Notes under the pieces: generated by a model
Told to the model about the DNA's origin: nothing
The model's database searches: none
The model's input: the letters and a program-made list of their open reading frames with translations, nothing else
Shown: positions 35,288-47,290 of the stretch, piece by piece
How positions within the stretch are numbered: the first letter of the stretch is position 1
How the letters are laid out: each line of letters begins with the position of its first letter
Source: Mauremys mutica
Lineage: Eukaryota > Chordata > Testudines > Geoemydidae
Direction: 5' to 3'
DNA: 64,000 bases
Assembly (NCBI RefSeq): GCF_020497125.1
Contig: NC_059075.1
Coordinates: 32,276,003 to 32,340,002, forward strand
Translations under genes and position numbers: made by a program

Positions 35288-35920
35288 TGTCAAGGCTAAT
35301 TCCCTACTCTGGCACTTCGGGTGCAGAAGGTGGGGGCCCACAAAGATTCTAAAAATTAATACTGGCCACTCCAGGCTTGTATTAAACTCCCAAGGTTACA
35401 GCTTTTCTCTGACCTTGAATTGGTAGATGCTGCCACCATCCAAGTGCAGAATCCCTTTGAGAGCTCAGGAGGGCGCACTTGGGAATTTCTTCCTGGGGGG
35501 TACCCTCAAGCCCTTTCACCCCACCCTCCAGGGAAAAGCTGAGAAAAAAAATAAATAAAAAAGAGGAAATCAGCTGTTGCCACCAGCTAATTAAACAACA
35601 TGTACATAAACCTCTTAAGACACAAAAATCCAATTCTGTTCTTAAAAAAGGTAAATTGTATTAATTAAAAAAAGAAAATACATCTGGGAACTCAGACTAC
35701 TGATAGATTTTAAGAGAACCACTACAAGGATTAAGCACCAAGAATAGCTTTCTTGAGGTCCAGCTTAAAGTTTGCAAGCAAAACAAAAGCACCTGGGGTT
35801 AGCACAGAGGAATCCAAAAGCCATAACAAAATAAAAGGGATAAACCTAATCGCGTCTTCCTAGACATTTCCTGATCTACTTACATATCTGGGGTTTTAAA
35901 TGAGTAGTTTTTCTGTGCAA
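35288..35920. mobile_element. LTR-like repeat (second LTR family)
   Basis: Begins TGTCAAGGCTAATTCCCTAC and includes GAAGGTGGGGGCCCACAAAG and TTGGTAGATGCTGCCACC, sequences I recognise as a high-copy turtle LTR-type repeat. The far end is not defined; recognisable similarity runs to about 35920. Confidence 0.5.
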
Positions 35921-37300
35921 CTCTGTATCTAAAGTAGTGCAGTAATGTGTGACACTGTTGGATGTGGAAGATCTAAATAGACAATCAAGTGAGAAGACTC
36001 TAATAACACTGAGATGTATCAGTAGATTTTCTAGTAATGACTATGTAATGTTTAATTTTGTGGGATTCAGCTACGATTCCCTTAAAAAACAATGTTAAAC
36101 AGCAAGAAATAAGAGTAGGACAACAGCAGGGGAGGTAGTCATTTGTATGTTTTATAACAACTGAGACACTGTACTGGCAGATCCTGGAGGACCAGTAAAG
36201 TGCCTGGATCACTATTATTGCCAAAAGCAACCAAACTAGGAGGACTTTAGTGGGCCTGAGCAGCAGTCTTAGCATGATGAAAAGTCAGGAGGGGAGGGGG
36301 TTTGGGCGACCACAAGAGAGGACAGCCTGACACCTCCCCCCACCCCCCGCCCTTCCTGATAAGATCTTTGTCGAAATTGTGGAGGTATAGGTTTTAGGGG
36401 ACAAAAAAAGGAAGCTTGTCTATGTTTGCCCTCCAGGATGTATTTATCAGGGCCTCAAGGCATGAGGACTCTGCAAAAACACATCTGGCTAATTGATAAT
36501 CAAAATGAAACCTCTTGCTTAACTTTTGAAATTGCTTCCTTAACAAGTTTTCTTTGACATGTCATTGTAATACTAACAAATAAATAAGGGAAGAAAGTTT
36601 GTGGTAGTTGAACTCTTCAGGATTCTCTCCATGGACGCATCTGAGGGTCCCCTCTGGCAGACAGAAGATTGGTCATCGGAAGGCTGCCACTGTACCGCTC
36701 AAAAACCACTCCAGACCTTGGTAAATGTGGGGGGTTGGAGTGTTTTACTAACCTGTAGCAGCACAGCTTTAATAAGAGCACTCTTGTGTTATACTGCTTG
36801 TATCAGCCATCCATCAGCGGACGGTCGTGTCCTCACTGATTTATTTCCTGGCAGCGCCTCTCAAAGATTAAAAATTATCAAAAGTTCTGGGTTCAGAAAC
36901 CCCAGATTACCACGTGCCAAGCCAATTTTAAAAAGCAGGAAAATAACTGGATGAAGTACTTCTGTAACCCTAAACTTCTAGAATAAAAGTTAATCATTGG
37001 AGGAGAATTGTAGTTCTGTATTTATTTTGGGCTCTGTAAAAGGCAAAATAGTAAGTGTGCACATACTGGAAAATGGAAGGGAATGGGGATTTGATTGAAA
37101 AAAGAACAGAAATATAAAATGCAGCAAAGTTCATATGTGTGTCTAATAATATCAATGTATCTTGTTTGCCTTACTTTCACTTCAGAGGGTGACATGTCAA
37201 TACTGGTGACAGGAATGACTCCTTAGATCTGAGCACCCCAAAACTTTGCAGAAGTTTGCATTTGGATCCAAACTTTGTGGCTCAAACTTTTATCTTTTTT
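35921..37300. other. TDP1 intron, no gene seen
   Basis: A+T-rich intron sequence. The 117-codon open frame at 36601-36954 (+) has no homology I recognise. Confidence 0.4.
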
Positions 37301-37307
37301 CAACATG

Positions 37308-37382
37308 GGCCAGATCCAATACCCACTGAAGTCAATAGGACTCTTTCTATTGACTTAAAGGGGCATTGGATTAGGCCATATG
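37308..37382. repeat. Old hairpin-type amniote repeat
   Basis: GGGCCAGATCCAATACCCAC and GGGGCATTGGATTAGGCCAT are inverted, around GAAGTCAATAGGACTC and TTCTATTGACTTAAAG, which pair with each other. Confidence 0.65.
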
Positions 37383-37734
37383 TAAATCAATCTTTTCTTG
37401 AACTAGAAAGTTTCTGTACATTTTAAATTTAGGAAGCCCTATTGATGAGCGTTACATCTGGCACAAGACAGTGCAGCACTGGTGGTGGTGGCAGAAAGGG
37501 TGATTTTCAAAAGCATAAATAGCAGCGAGGCATTCAACATGAAAGTCAATGTTAGTTGTGCACCTAACTTTCAATGCACTCTGAAAATCTTTCCCTAGAA
37601 CTCATTGGTTAGTTGAAGGATAATCCAGAGATTGTACAAGGGATCAGTCAAAAAAAAATGGAGTCAATTAACCCCTCCAACCATTTTTAAACACACTTAT
37701 CCACTATATCAAGTCTATGGCTGAAAACCCTGCA

Positions 37735-39640
37735 TAGGGCCATAACTAGTGTGGAGTGAGCGGGGCAGACGCCCAGGGTGCAGAACTGCCAGGGGTGAAA
37801 AAAAATGGGGCAGCGCGCAGGATCGGGCCCAGCAGTGTCATCCCCCCACTGCAGGATCGGGCACAGGCGGAGCCCAGGATGCTCAGACCCCCCCGCTCCC
37901 AGCAGGGTTGCGGGCCTAGCGACCCCCCAGGAGCAGGCTCTACGGCACTAGGACTCTGGCAGGGCGGCAGGCGGGAAGGGCACTGAGTGCTAATTGGCTC
38001 CTATGAGCATGCTCATTGCTCAGTAACATCTGCTGAAGTTGCTGCCCTTGCTGGGGATTAAAAAAGTTAAAGGGGGGCAAATCAGGGAGGGATGGGCAGG
38101 ATCCGAGCAGGGGGCAGAAACTGACTGCGTGTGAGGGGGTGTCAAACAGCTGGAGGGAGGGGCAGGAGAGGGCCCAAGGAGCAAAACTGGGGGGTGGGGA
38201 TAGGAGCCGGGGTCAGGGGTGCATTAACGGCCAGCAAGGTGCAGTCATACATCAGGGAATTGACACCGTCAGGGCAGACTGGCCCAGAATGCTAACCACA
38301 TCTTGGCTTTTCTTTTAAAAGGCCTCTAATTTTGGGCTAAGGACAATTTTCAGTTGTGCCCAGACAGATAAAAATACAGGCCATTCACTGTACAGGTGAA
38401 GAGACCAATAGGGAAATCTACAATAGGTGCAGATCTGGTTTGGGGCTGCTGGTGAGATATGCACCGGCAAAGAAGCATGTCCACTGTGACCTGTGCTTGT
38501 AGCATTCTGGGCTGTGACCCAGCCAGTCTGTTCCTGACACCCTTCTCTATGAGACCGCGGCCATCACCTCGATATGTTCATCTAGCCATTTTAACTATGG
38601 TAATGGCACCATCTCACACTGAAGCACAGCATAATATGATTTCACAGTCATCACAGCCATATACTTTCTTCTGTCTCCACACACAGGTATCAGGGGCCTT
38701 GTCTGGCCAGAAGTCAAACATAGAACCATAGGGTCAGAAGGGACTGCAAGGATCATTTAGTCTAACTTCCTGCCAAGATGCATCATGCCTCTTATCAGCT
38801 GTCACAACATAGCTTTCCCAACTGAATGATACTTCCCACACTGGCCATATACAAACAAGCCATGCTGCTATAATTAAAAGGGGCATAACCGCAATTTGCT
38901 TGGCAGGAATCAGCCTGAGAAATGATCAGATATAAGCCAACCATAATATTGTAGCAGGAAGCAAACAATAATCAATACTCTTCTTAGAAAAATAAAATCA
39001 CAATGCAAAAGGTAAAAACCAGAAATCTTACAACCTCCCTCCGCCCCACCCAAAATGTCTGTTTCCCTCCTATAAAAGCCAGAGAAAGAGTGGCTTCTGC
39101 TTATACAGAGTCAGATGCTATGTTGGTAATTCAATTTCTAGATAATCCACCTCCACAGCAAATTCATTCTTTGCTTACTCTTGAGTCCCACTTATTCTCC
39201 GCTGTGTCATTGAGAGAGGTGGCTGTTTATTCTAGCCACAGTCTCACTGTGGGATGATGTAAAACGACCAGTGTCACTTTTTTTTAAATAAACAGAAATG
39301 CAATTTTATGTCTTTCTGAATATGTTTCATGCCATTAAGTCAGTGCAGTATCCATATTTACCTTACCATTATTTTCAGTCAATTTTTTTTAGTACCTATC
39401 AATGAGTTTACTTAAAGGTGTATATAGGAGGATACTATAGGGATGTTAAAGGATTGTGTGAAAATTAATGTGGCACTTAAAAGAATCATACAATAGCTTG
39501 TATTGTCTATGTAATGTACACAAAAATAAATGCATTATCATTACACTATAATATCCTAACTCATATCATCTTAAACAAACGGTGAGGGGAGCAAATATGC
39601 TTGCGTGCCCAGCGTGCTAAAACGCCTAGTTACAACTCTG
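37735..39640. mobile_element. Possible 1.9 kb hAT element
   Basis: Left end TAGGGCCATAACTAGTG and right end (reverse complement) CAGAGTTGTAACTAGGC are similar inverted repeats. The 8 bp before and after are ACCCTGCA (37727-37734) and ACCCAGCA (39641-39648), 7 of 8 identical. The first 250 bp are G+C-rich. No transposase is visible inside, and a CR1 fragment lies at 38722-38800. The two ends might instead belong to separate elements. Confidence 0.42.
38722..38800 (-). repeat. CR1 3' UTR fragment
   Basis: ACCATAGGGTCAGAAGGGAC and AAGGATCATTTAGTCTAACTTC on the plus strand resemble the CR1 3' UTR at 50330-50375, in the same orientation. Confidence 0.7.
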
Positions 39641-39649
39641 ACCCAGCAC

Positions 39650-42315
39650 TACTTCAGTGTTAAGAATAAAATAGCTGTTCCACACCACCTTATTGCCTTC
39701 CATATGCTGCCTCCCATCAGCCTTACTATGCAAAAGAAACGTTGAGGCACATTGTAGTGAAACACAGGGGCCTTCACAGTCATCACAAAAGCGACTGCAG
39801 AGTAGACCTAGGCCTGAAACAAGCTCCCTGCAACTATTTTGCTGGGAGTGTCTCCTATACTTTGGGAATTACTGGTATAGCTCTTCATACTCTCGATGCT
39901 TCCTCTCCTTTCTTTCATGCTTTGATTAGAAATGAATCAGTGAGCAACACTAACACTGAAAATATCAATGGCAACTAAGTTAGCAGCCATAAAGATGAAT
40001 GAGGCTGTGCCCACCTCAACTTTATTGTTCAAGGCTCTCTGCAATTTCAGACAGATGATACTGCATCAGTTACAACTGGGTCATGTTTGGAAGGTTCTCT
40101 CCACAACTGTAACAGGCTATCCCTGAAAGCTGAGACTCTGGAGAACAAAGGATATGTCTTTGGGAAATGCTGTATTATAAAGTGATAACATGAGCTGACA
40201 ATAATACGTGTTAAGTTTGCTGCAAATTGCTACTTATTATTTTACTAACATGATACATTGTATTATATGTAAAAAACCTGCAGAAACCTTTTGGAAACCT
40301 CATGTTCTCATGAAGCACGACAGATGGTGGTACAGAATGTACAGCCAAGAAGAGAAAAGACACAAAACAATAGAGCTTGCTTCAGAAAGAATGAAGTACA
40401 AAATATAATTACTGCATCTCTGTGGTCCTCTTTCCATTGCACCAGACCCTTGTAAAACTATGAGTGATTAAATCGGGAGCACAACTGAATAATAGTTGAT
40501 CTTATTTCTTGCTGATTTATAAACAAGCAAGTTTTCAGAGTGAACATCCAAATTCCACAGAACGTTAAAATAGTTTTCTATCTGCTTTGCTAATTAATTC
40601 AATTCAACTTCTCTCAGACCCAAATGCATACCTTAACTCTCACACATTGCATTTCTTTGTGAAAAAGAAAAAGTGAAGGGGATGGCTTATACTTCTAAGC
40701 ATTAGGTTTGGAACACCCAGAGTCACTGAATCCAAAGGTTCCAGTGCCTACTGGTTCTACTGAGCTGTGATCCTGCCATGTTTGGTATAATTAATTTTAA
40801 GCAGTTTGCAGGTGTCTGTTTTTTAATTTATTGGGGCTTGGGGGAAGGAGGGAAGACCTTAAAAACCAAGATCCTTCCTGTTCTTTGGGATAATAAAGAT
40901 GCTGTGGTGCTTTTCAGGTTTGACCTAAAATCCTTGGCCAAAATTTACCCTCAGACTATTATTGTGTAGAGTGCAGGCTACCTGGCTGTTATCCTCCACT
41001 CAGAGACAGTTGTATGTATAGTCAAAGCATTTTGTGATCCTTCTGGAAGAATAGTGCTGTACAAGTTTAAAATACCGTTTAAATAACCATATAATTGACA
41101 GTTGAAATAGATAACTTATGAGAGGCTCTCTGTTCCCTGTTGATTAAATAATTATCTTAAAATGTTTTCCCTAAATAATTTGTTAATTCAAAGGAATTAA
41201 GCATATCAGCCTCTGTGACTGTGCCATGAATCAAATATTTTTCCATTTATTCTGAAAATTACTCTAATTATTGGAAGCATTAAAAAAAATCTCTTTTCTC
41301 CAAAGCATCAGACTTGCTCATTCTCATTATACGAGCAACTACTCAAGCCTTTCATCAAAAATGTATCATTAATACATAGCGCATTAGTCAATTGGATTGT
41401 GCAACGTACTTTACAATGTTCCATTTACCTTATACTTAAGCATAAATGACGCACTCAGCGGAGTCACTGGCCATTATCACCCAGCTGGTCATTAATCCCA
41501 ATTAAGATTCAGCATCACAGCTGTGACTTATAACAGAAATTCTATAAAATGGTATTTAGTTTTACAAAAGTACATGGGGGGGGGTTGGTTGTGGTGGGTT
41601 TTTTTGTTTTTAAAGTTTTTGGTTTGGTGAGTGTGACAGGAAATACCCCAATCTTAAACTGTTTTAAATTATCCCTGTATTTTGTTTCTTTGTTTTTATC
41701 TGAACTAAATGTTCATCCCTTTCTAGCTAGGTAGGTATATTAATATGGTACAAAATTCTGCTGTTGGCAAATACCTGCACTTCTAGAGCTGTTCTTATAC
41801 AAAATACTTTCCCAGTCAGTTTCACCGTCTCCTAGTGCGGGGTCTTGGGGGATGTACATGTCCAGGAACAGCACAGATGTTCTCTTCAGCTGTTGCTGGG
41901 AGAAGGAGACACGGTTTCCTCTCCATTTCATGGGAGTCCTCCCACAAACAATGAAAAATAATACCTTTTCTGCTCCTATACCAGTCCTCCCCAATGGCTC
42001 TGCACTAGCAAAGGACAAAACTGACCAGGGCCATGTATTTCACATTGCTTCTGCGGGTGCTACTGGGGGAATGCTTTCTGCACTAGCATAGGTACAATTT
42101 TAGGAAGGAGGAAAGCAGGGACATTAAAAAATGCAAGGGATATGGAAGGAGAAAAGAGAAAATGAAAAATGGAGGAGGAAAATGGGGGCGGGAGAGGGTA
42201 TAAAGTGGCTACTCCCACAAGCAATTGACTGTCATGTATCTCTCTATGTATCTACACAGATGCATAGTTTTGTATACAGACTGTTTTATATAAACTAGAC
42301 CCTGGTAGCATGTTG
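39650..42315. other. TDP1 intron, no gene seen; A+T-rich candidate conserved element inside
   Basis: No gene or recognised repeat. The stretch 41090-41540 is A+T-rich, low in repeats, and has many homeodomain-like TAATTA/ATTAAG sites; see findings. Confidence 0.4.
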
Positions 42316-42323
42316 CTTGTGAC

Positions 42324-42560
42324 CAGCGGCGGCTCCAGGCACCAGTGCTCCAAGCGTGTCCCTGGGGCGGCAAGCCGCGGGGGGCGCCCTGACGGTCCCT
42401 GTGAGGGTGGCAGTCAGGCAGCCTTTGGTGACTTGCCTGTAGGAGGTCTGCCAGTCCCGCGGATTCGGCGGCAATTTGGTGACAGGTACGCCAAATCCCT
42501 GGGACTGGGGACCTCCTGCCTGCCATGCTTGGGGCAGCAAAAAAGCTAGAGCCAGCCTTG
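42324..42560 (+). mobile_element. 237 bp hAT MITE of the ZMYM1-type family
   Basis: Left end CAGCGGCGGCTCCAGG, right end (reverse complement) CAAGGCTGGCTCTAGC; direct repeats CTTGTGAC at 42316-42323 and 42561-42568. Both ends, and the subterminal GGGGCAGCAAAAAAG before the right end, match the 4.1 kb element at 42985-47109. This makes it a non-autonomous relative of that element. Confidence 0.85.
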
Positions 42561-43321
42561 CTTGTGACAGGTTTCCCTGTATTCTGAAAGACAGAGCCTT
42601 CTGTCATTATGATCTCAGTTAGAAGAGTGTGTTTTGCAGCTTAGTCTCCAGAGGATCCAAAGTGTAGTCAGACACTGATATACAGTTTCCTCTCACAAAC
42701 TGGTTCATGTTAGAGTTTGAATGAAGAGATCAGTAATGGCTCATTAACAAGAAGTATCATTAACAAACCTGTGTCAATGTAGAACCTAATTCTATATTGG
42801 TAAAATAGTAAAATATAAAACTACATTTAAACATCTGGGTGAACTTTCTTAGCTTGCCTTTAAAGACTTGTCATGCAACTATTTCTCCACAAGTTGTGCT
42901 AATATGCAGCAGTAAAATCTGGCTACATTCAGAAATTATATAATAAAATAATACTTTGCACTTGCATCAGGCCTTCCACCCAAGTAGAGGCGGCTCTAGA
43001 CGCCAGCTAAACAAGCAGTTGCTTGGGGTGGAAAATATATGGGGTGGCATAATGCTGGGGCCCCAGCTCAAACCTGAGACAGCGTCCTGGGCTGGATCCT
43101 GACCGCCCCGGGGGGCGGTAACCAGCGCGTTGTTCTGCCACCAGGGTACGGAAAGGCAGAGAGCCGGCTAAGTGGGGAGCGTGTCCTTGCTACTCTCCTG
43201 CAGGCAGCGGCCACCATCCCCCTCAGGCGGGAGCTGGTAGCGCGGCCCTGCCCTGGCTGCAGAGGATGGGTGGAACGTGGCCCAGGCAGGCCGCTGCCCG
43301 TGGTGTGTGTGTGTGTGCGCG

Positions 43322-43524
43322 GTGGGGACAAGCTGAGGAGGACCGGCCTGCCCAGGCCCCATGTTCTGCCCGTCCTCTGCAGCTGGGGCAGGGCTGCACT
43401 ATCGGCTCCTGCCTGGGGATGGGGGTGGCCACTGCGGGAGCCGGTAGCGCAGCCCTGCCCCGGCTGCAGAGGACGGGCAGAACATGGGGCCCGGGCGGGC
43501 CGCTCCTCCTCGGCTTGTCCCCAC
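43322..43524. repeat. Long imperfect G+C-rich palindrome
   Basis: The left arm from GTGGGGACAAGCTGAGGAGG is matched by its inverse ending CTCCTCGGCTTGTCCCCAC. The arms are about 75 bp with few mismatches (for example CATGTTCTGCCCGTCCTCTG against CAGAGGACGGGCAGAACATG) and the loop is about 45 bp. A direct partial copy of the right arm lies at about 43235-43330. Confidence 0.85.
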
Positions 43525-44209
43525 CTCTGCCTCCTGCCAGGGGAGGGGAGCGGAGCGGCAGCCCGGGCTAAAATGAACTCGTGCTGGGGCCAAGGCGAAG
43601 ACCGAGGATGAGTGGGGATGGGATCCAGCAGCAGCCCCAACCCCTGACCGCGGGAGCAGCGGCGACAGGAGATGAAACCACCCTCGGCCAGATCCGCAGC
43701 AAGTCAGGCTGGGCAGGAGGGTCCCCAGGATCCCTGGGGAGCTTCTGCTTGCTGGAGCCCCAGAGGCTGCCACCTCCCTCCCCAGCCACGCACAGCACGC
43801 CGGTGCCTAGAGTCTCCTTCTGCCTCCCCTCCTTGCAAGGGGCGACCAACCTGACAGAGAGGGGCAGCGTCTGTCCAGCAAGCCCAGCACCTCTTCCTTG
43901 GCTCCTCCATCCCCAGAGCTCGCTCCACTGCGTGCCCCTTGGGCCCAGCTGGGCAGCCTCAGCGCTGGGAAAACGCCAGCAGGGCTGGGTCCAGTGTGTA
44001 TCCGAGCTCGTGGGAAGCTCTCTTGCCACAATGATTAGCGCCTTACCTACGGAAAGTACAGTAGTGCAATAGGAACGTGATGTGAAAAATATTGTCACGT
44101 TGTGACACGGTCACTCAAATCACGATTACGTGTGTGTACTGTGCTGCCCTATTGGTGCCATTCACGCTAATTTCCGTTTTGCGTCGGTGCCAGTGGTTAT
44201 AGGGCTAAA

Positions 44210-46807
44210 ATGCCGGGACAAAAACTAAAATGACTTTCCGGTGCTGCCTACCGGCAACAAAGAGAGAAATGGCAAAAAGAATTAGAAAAACTCTCTCGTA
44301 CTTCAAAAAAGTGTTTTACAAAATTGACAATCAAGGAGAAAGCTCTAAGCAATGCATTGAAGGTGATTATTCATCAACTGATGAAGACCAATCGAACCAA
44401 AGATTACCTTTATCAACTGATAAACATGAACAACAATCTGACCGAAGATTATCTTTGCTAATTGATAAAGACGAACAATCACAATCCATCCAAAGATTTA
44501 CTACTTCAGCTAAAGAGTCCAGAAATGAAGAACTATTATCCAAATCTAAAACTGAAGAATAATTATTGGAAGATGGAGAGACTGACATAGGATCGGATCC
44601 AAGTACATGGCCAACAATAATTACTCATGCAATGCGAATGATTATTGTGAAAAAAGGTCCTTCAAAACTAGATCCTACATTTGAATATCCATTTAATGAG
44701 TCGAATAGTCAATTTATGCCATCCAGTATGAAGAAAAAATGAAAAATGGAGAACAAGTTAATATATCGTGGTTAGTGTATACACAGACCAAAGATGTAGT
44801 TTTTTGTTTTTGCTGCAAACTGTTCTGTAACTCGGACATTCTTCTGGCAACTCCAGGTTTTAATGACTGGCAAAAGTTGCATCAGCATTTGAAAGAACAT
44901 GAAACATCAAAAAATCATTTACGCTCATTGACAAATTGGATTGAGCTGTCAAACAGATTACATTCCAGTACAACAATTGATGCGATACAGCAACATCAAC
45001 TAAATTCAGAAATTCTGCGTTGGCAAGCTGTGTTGGAACGTTTACTGGCAATCATTAATTTCCTAGCCAAACAGTGCCTTGCATTTCGTGGATCCACGGA
45101 TATTTTATATGAGAACAACAATGGAAATTTCTTAAAATTAGTTGAGTTATTGGCAAAATTTGATAATGTTATGGCTGAGCATGTACGAAGTGTGAAAGAT
45201 GGAGAGATTTACACCCATTATTTGGGTAAAAATACACAAAATAAGATTATAGAATTAATTTCTAATGGAGTGCATAATGAAATTTTATCGAATTCGAAAT
45301 ATGCCAAATATTACTCAATTATAGTTGATTGTACTCAAGATCTGAGCAAAACCGAGCATATGTCAATAGTTTTCCGATTTCTGAAAAATGATGAAAATTT
45401 GTGAACACTTTCTAGAATTTATACCAGTGAATGAAACTACTGGGAAAGCCCTCACAGATGTAATTCTACAGAGACTGGAACACTATGGAATACCTTTAGA
45501 AAATACGTGCGGCCAAGGGTACGATAATGGCTCAAACATGCGAGGATGACATGCGGATGTACAGCAAAGAATACTGAATTTAAACAATTGAGTTTTTTTC
45601 ATTCCTTGCCATGCGCATTTGCTCAATCTCGTTGTTAGCGATGGCACCAAATCATCTAAAGATGCCGTTTCATATTTTACCACAGTGCAACCAATTTACA
45701 ACTTTTTTAGTGCTTCCACACACTGTTGGGCAATCTTGAAGAAGCATCTTGAACAAAAACTCACACTTAAACCTCTAAGTCAAACTAGATTATGAAAGCA
45801 GGATAGACGCTATTAGATCATTCCGATATTCATCAGGAGAGATTTACGATGCACTATTCGAAATCAGCCAGGACTTGTCGTATGATCCTTCATTTTGACA
45901 TGAAGCTGAAACATTGGCTCAGAAAATGATGCAGTTTCAATTTTCATGTTGCACGGTTATTTGGCATAATATTCTAAATTAAATTAATTTGACCAGCAAA
46001 GTTATGCAGAACATAACCATAGACATATCCAAGGCAAAGACAATTTTGAATGAAACGCTGGAATATTTAAAAAAATACTGTTAAGATGAAGGATTTGAAG
46101 AAACTGTCAAAGAAGCAACAACAATAGCAGAGGATCTTGATTTTGAACCGACGTTCACACCTCAACAATTCATTTGCCCTCAGAAAAAAACAAGACAGTT
46201 TTGTTACAAGGCTCATGATGATCCTATTCTCAATCCAAACGAAAGGTTTAGAGTTGAATGTTTCTATTGTATTTTGGATGTAGCTATAACTTCCCTTGAA
46301 GAAATATGTTGTCAGTTGCATGGTCTTTGTGATACTTTTGAATTTTTATATGATATTGGAAATATTAAAAATCAGTTTTCCAAAGAAGACCTCACGAAGC
46401 ACTGCCAAGACCTACATTTAGCACTCAGTACTGATAATGCTGCTGACATTGATGCAGTAGAATTGTATGATGAATTAACAGCTGTATCTGAGCTAATAAG
46501 TCCTAAAACAACTTCTCTAAAAGTATTAGAATTTATAGCAAGAAATGATTTTTTCACTCCGAACACTGCTATAGCATTATGCATTCTTTTAACATTACCA
46601 GTATCAGTGGCTTCTGGTGAGCGCAGTTTCTCAAAACTGAAATTACTAAAAAATTATTTGAGGTCCACCATGTCTGAAAATTGTTTGTCAGGACTCACAC
46701 TAATTTCAATTGAAAGTACTACTGCAAAAAATTTAGATTTCACTGACTTATTAAAAGACTATGCAAGTATTTGCATTTTAAAAACCAGAAAAATTCAGTT
46801 CATATAA
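44210..46807 (+). pseudogene. hAT transposase, zinc finger MYM-type protein 1-like, broken
   Basis: Starts near ATG 44210 (MPGQK), then in a shifted frame SGAAYRQQREKWQKELEKL, the N-terminal motif of ZMYM1/DUF4371 proteins. Next come DPSTWP and GPSKLDPTFEYPF, then a TTF-type zinc-finger segment (44739-44960; VFCFCCKLF, GFNDWQKLHQHLKEHE) and the DUF4371 region to 45404 (FLAKQCLAFRGS, YYSIIVDCTQDLSK). After 45404 come shifted or interrupted frames with CGQGYDNGSNMRG (about 45510) and CHAHLLNLVVSD (about 45603). The hAT C-terminal dimerisation domain is intact at 46274-46804 (PVSVASGERSFSKLK). At least five frameshifts or stops (near 44230, 44350, 44741, 45404, 45548, 45795, 46083) inactivate it. 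Confidence 0.88.
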
Positions 46808-47144
46808 ATTCTTTTAATTTATGAGAAACTGGAAGACACTAACATTTTTCATTAGTGTATAGTTGAACCCAAATTGTTTGTAATTGTGATTTTGTTAAAA
46901 TTAAATGTTAAAATTACACTAGTAGGAAATTGTTTTATTTCACTAACTACAAATTCTCTGTTTTCATTTTTTTTTAAATTTTAAACAGTCAAAACAAAAC
47001 TGCAAAGTGCAAACATGTAAAAGCAAAAAAAAAAAATGTGTGTGGGGGGGTGGGGAGCAGCCAACATTTTTTTTTGTTTGGTGCAGCAAAAAACCTAGAG
47101 CCAGCCCTGCACCCAAGTAGCTGAAAGACATTTACAAACATGTA

Positions 47145-47290
47145 TTAGGGCACACACTGCCCCTCTGAGATACTGTAGGTGAGAATTATCACACATTTTA
47201 TGATGAGTCACAGAGAAATCAAGTGACTGGCCCACGATAAAAGAAGCATCTTGTGGCAGAGCCAAGAATTCCACCCAGGCACCTGATTAT
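47145..47290 (-). repeat. MIR/CORE-SINE-like repeat
   Basis: Contains GAATTATCACACATTTTATG, AAATCAAGTGACTGGCCCAC, TTGTGGCAGAGCCAAGAATT and CACCCAGGCACCTGATT, the reverse complement of the MIR core. Confidence 0.65.

Larger units (their letters stand above)
42985..47109 (+). mobile_element. Autonomous-type hAT element with decayed ZMYM1-like transposase
   Basis: Left end TAGAGGCGGCTCTAGA (from CAG...) and right end (reverse complement) CAGGGCTGGCTCTAGG; target duplications CACCCAAG at 42977-42984 and 47110-47117. The 4,125 bp element holds a G+C-rich 5' region with a long palindrome (43060-43990), a broken transposase gene (44210-46807) and an A-rich 3' region. It sits antisense to TDP1 in its last intron. 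Confidence 0.92.

Noticed and set aside
43068..44098. Many overlapping frames in 43.07-44.10 kb
   Set aside because: Products of the G+C-rich palindromic part of the hAT; no homology and no splice pattern.
44230..44562. 110-codon frame taken as an intact transposase N-terminus
   Set aside because: The conserved SGAAYR motif lies in another frame here, so the frame from ATG 44230 starts out of phase and only joins the transposase frame later.
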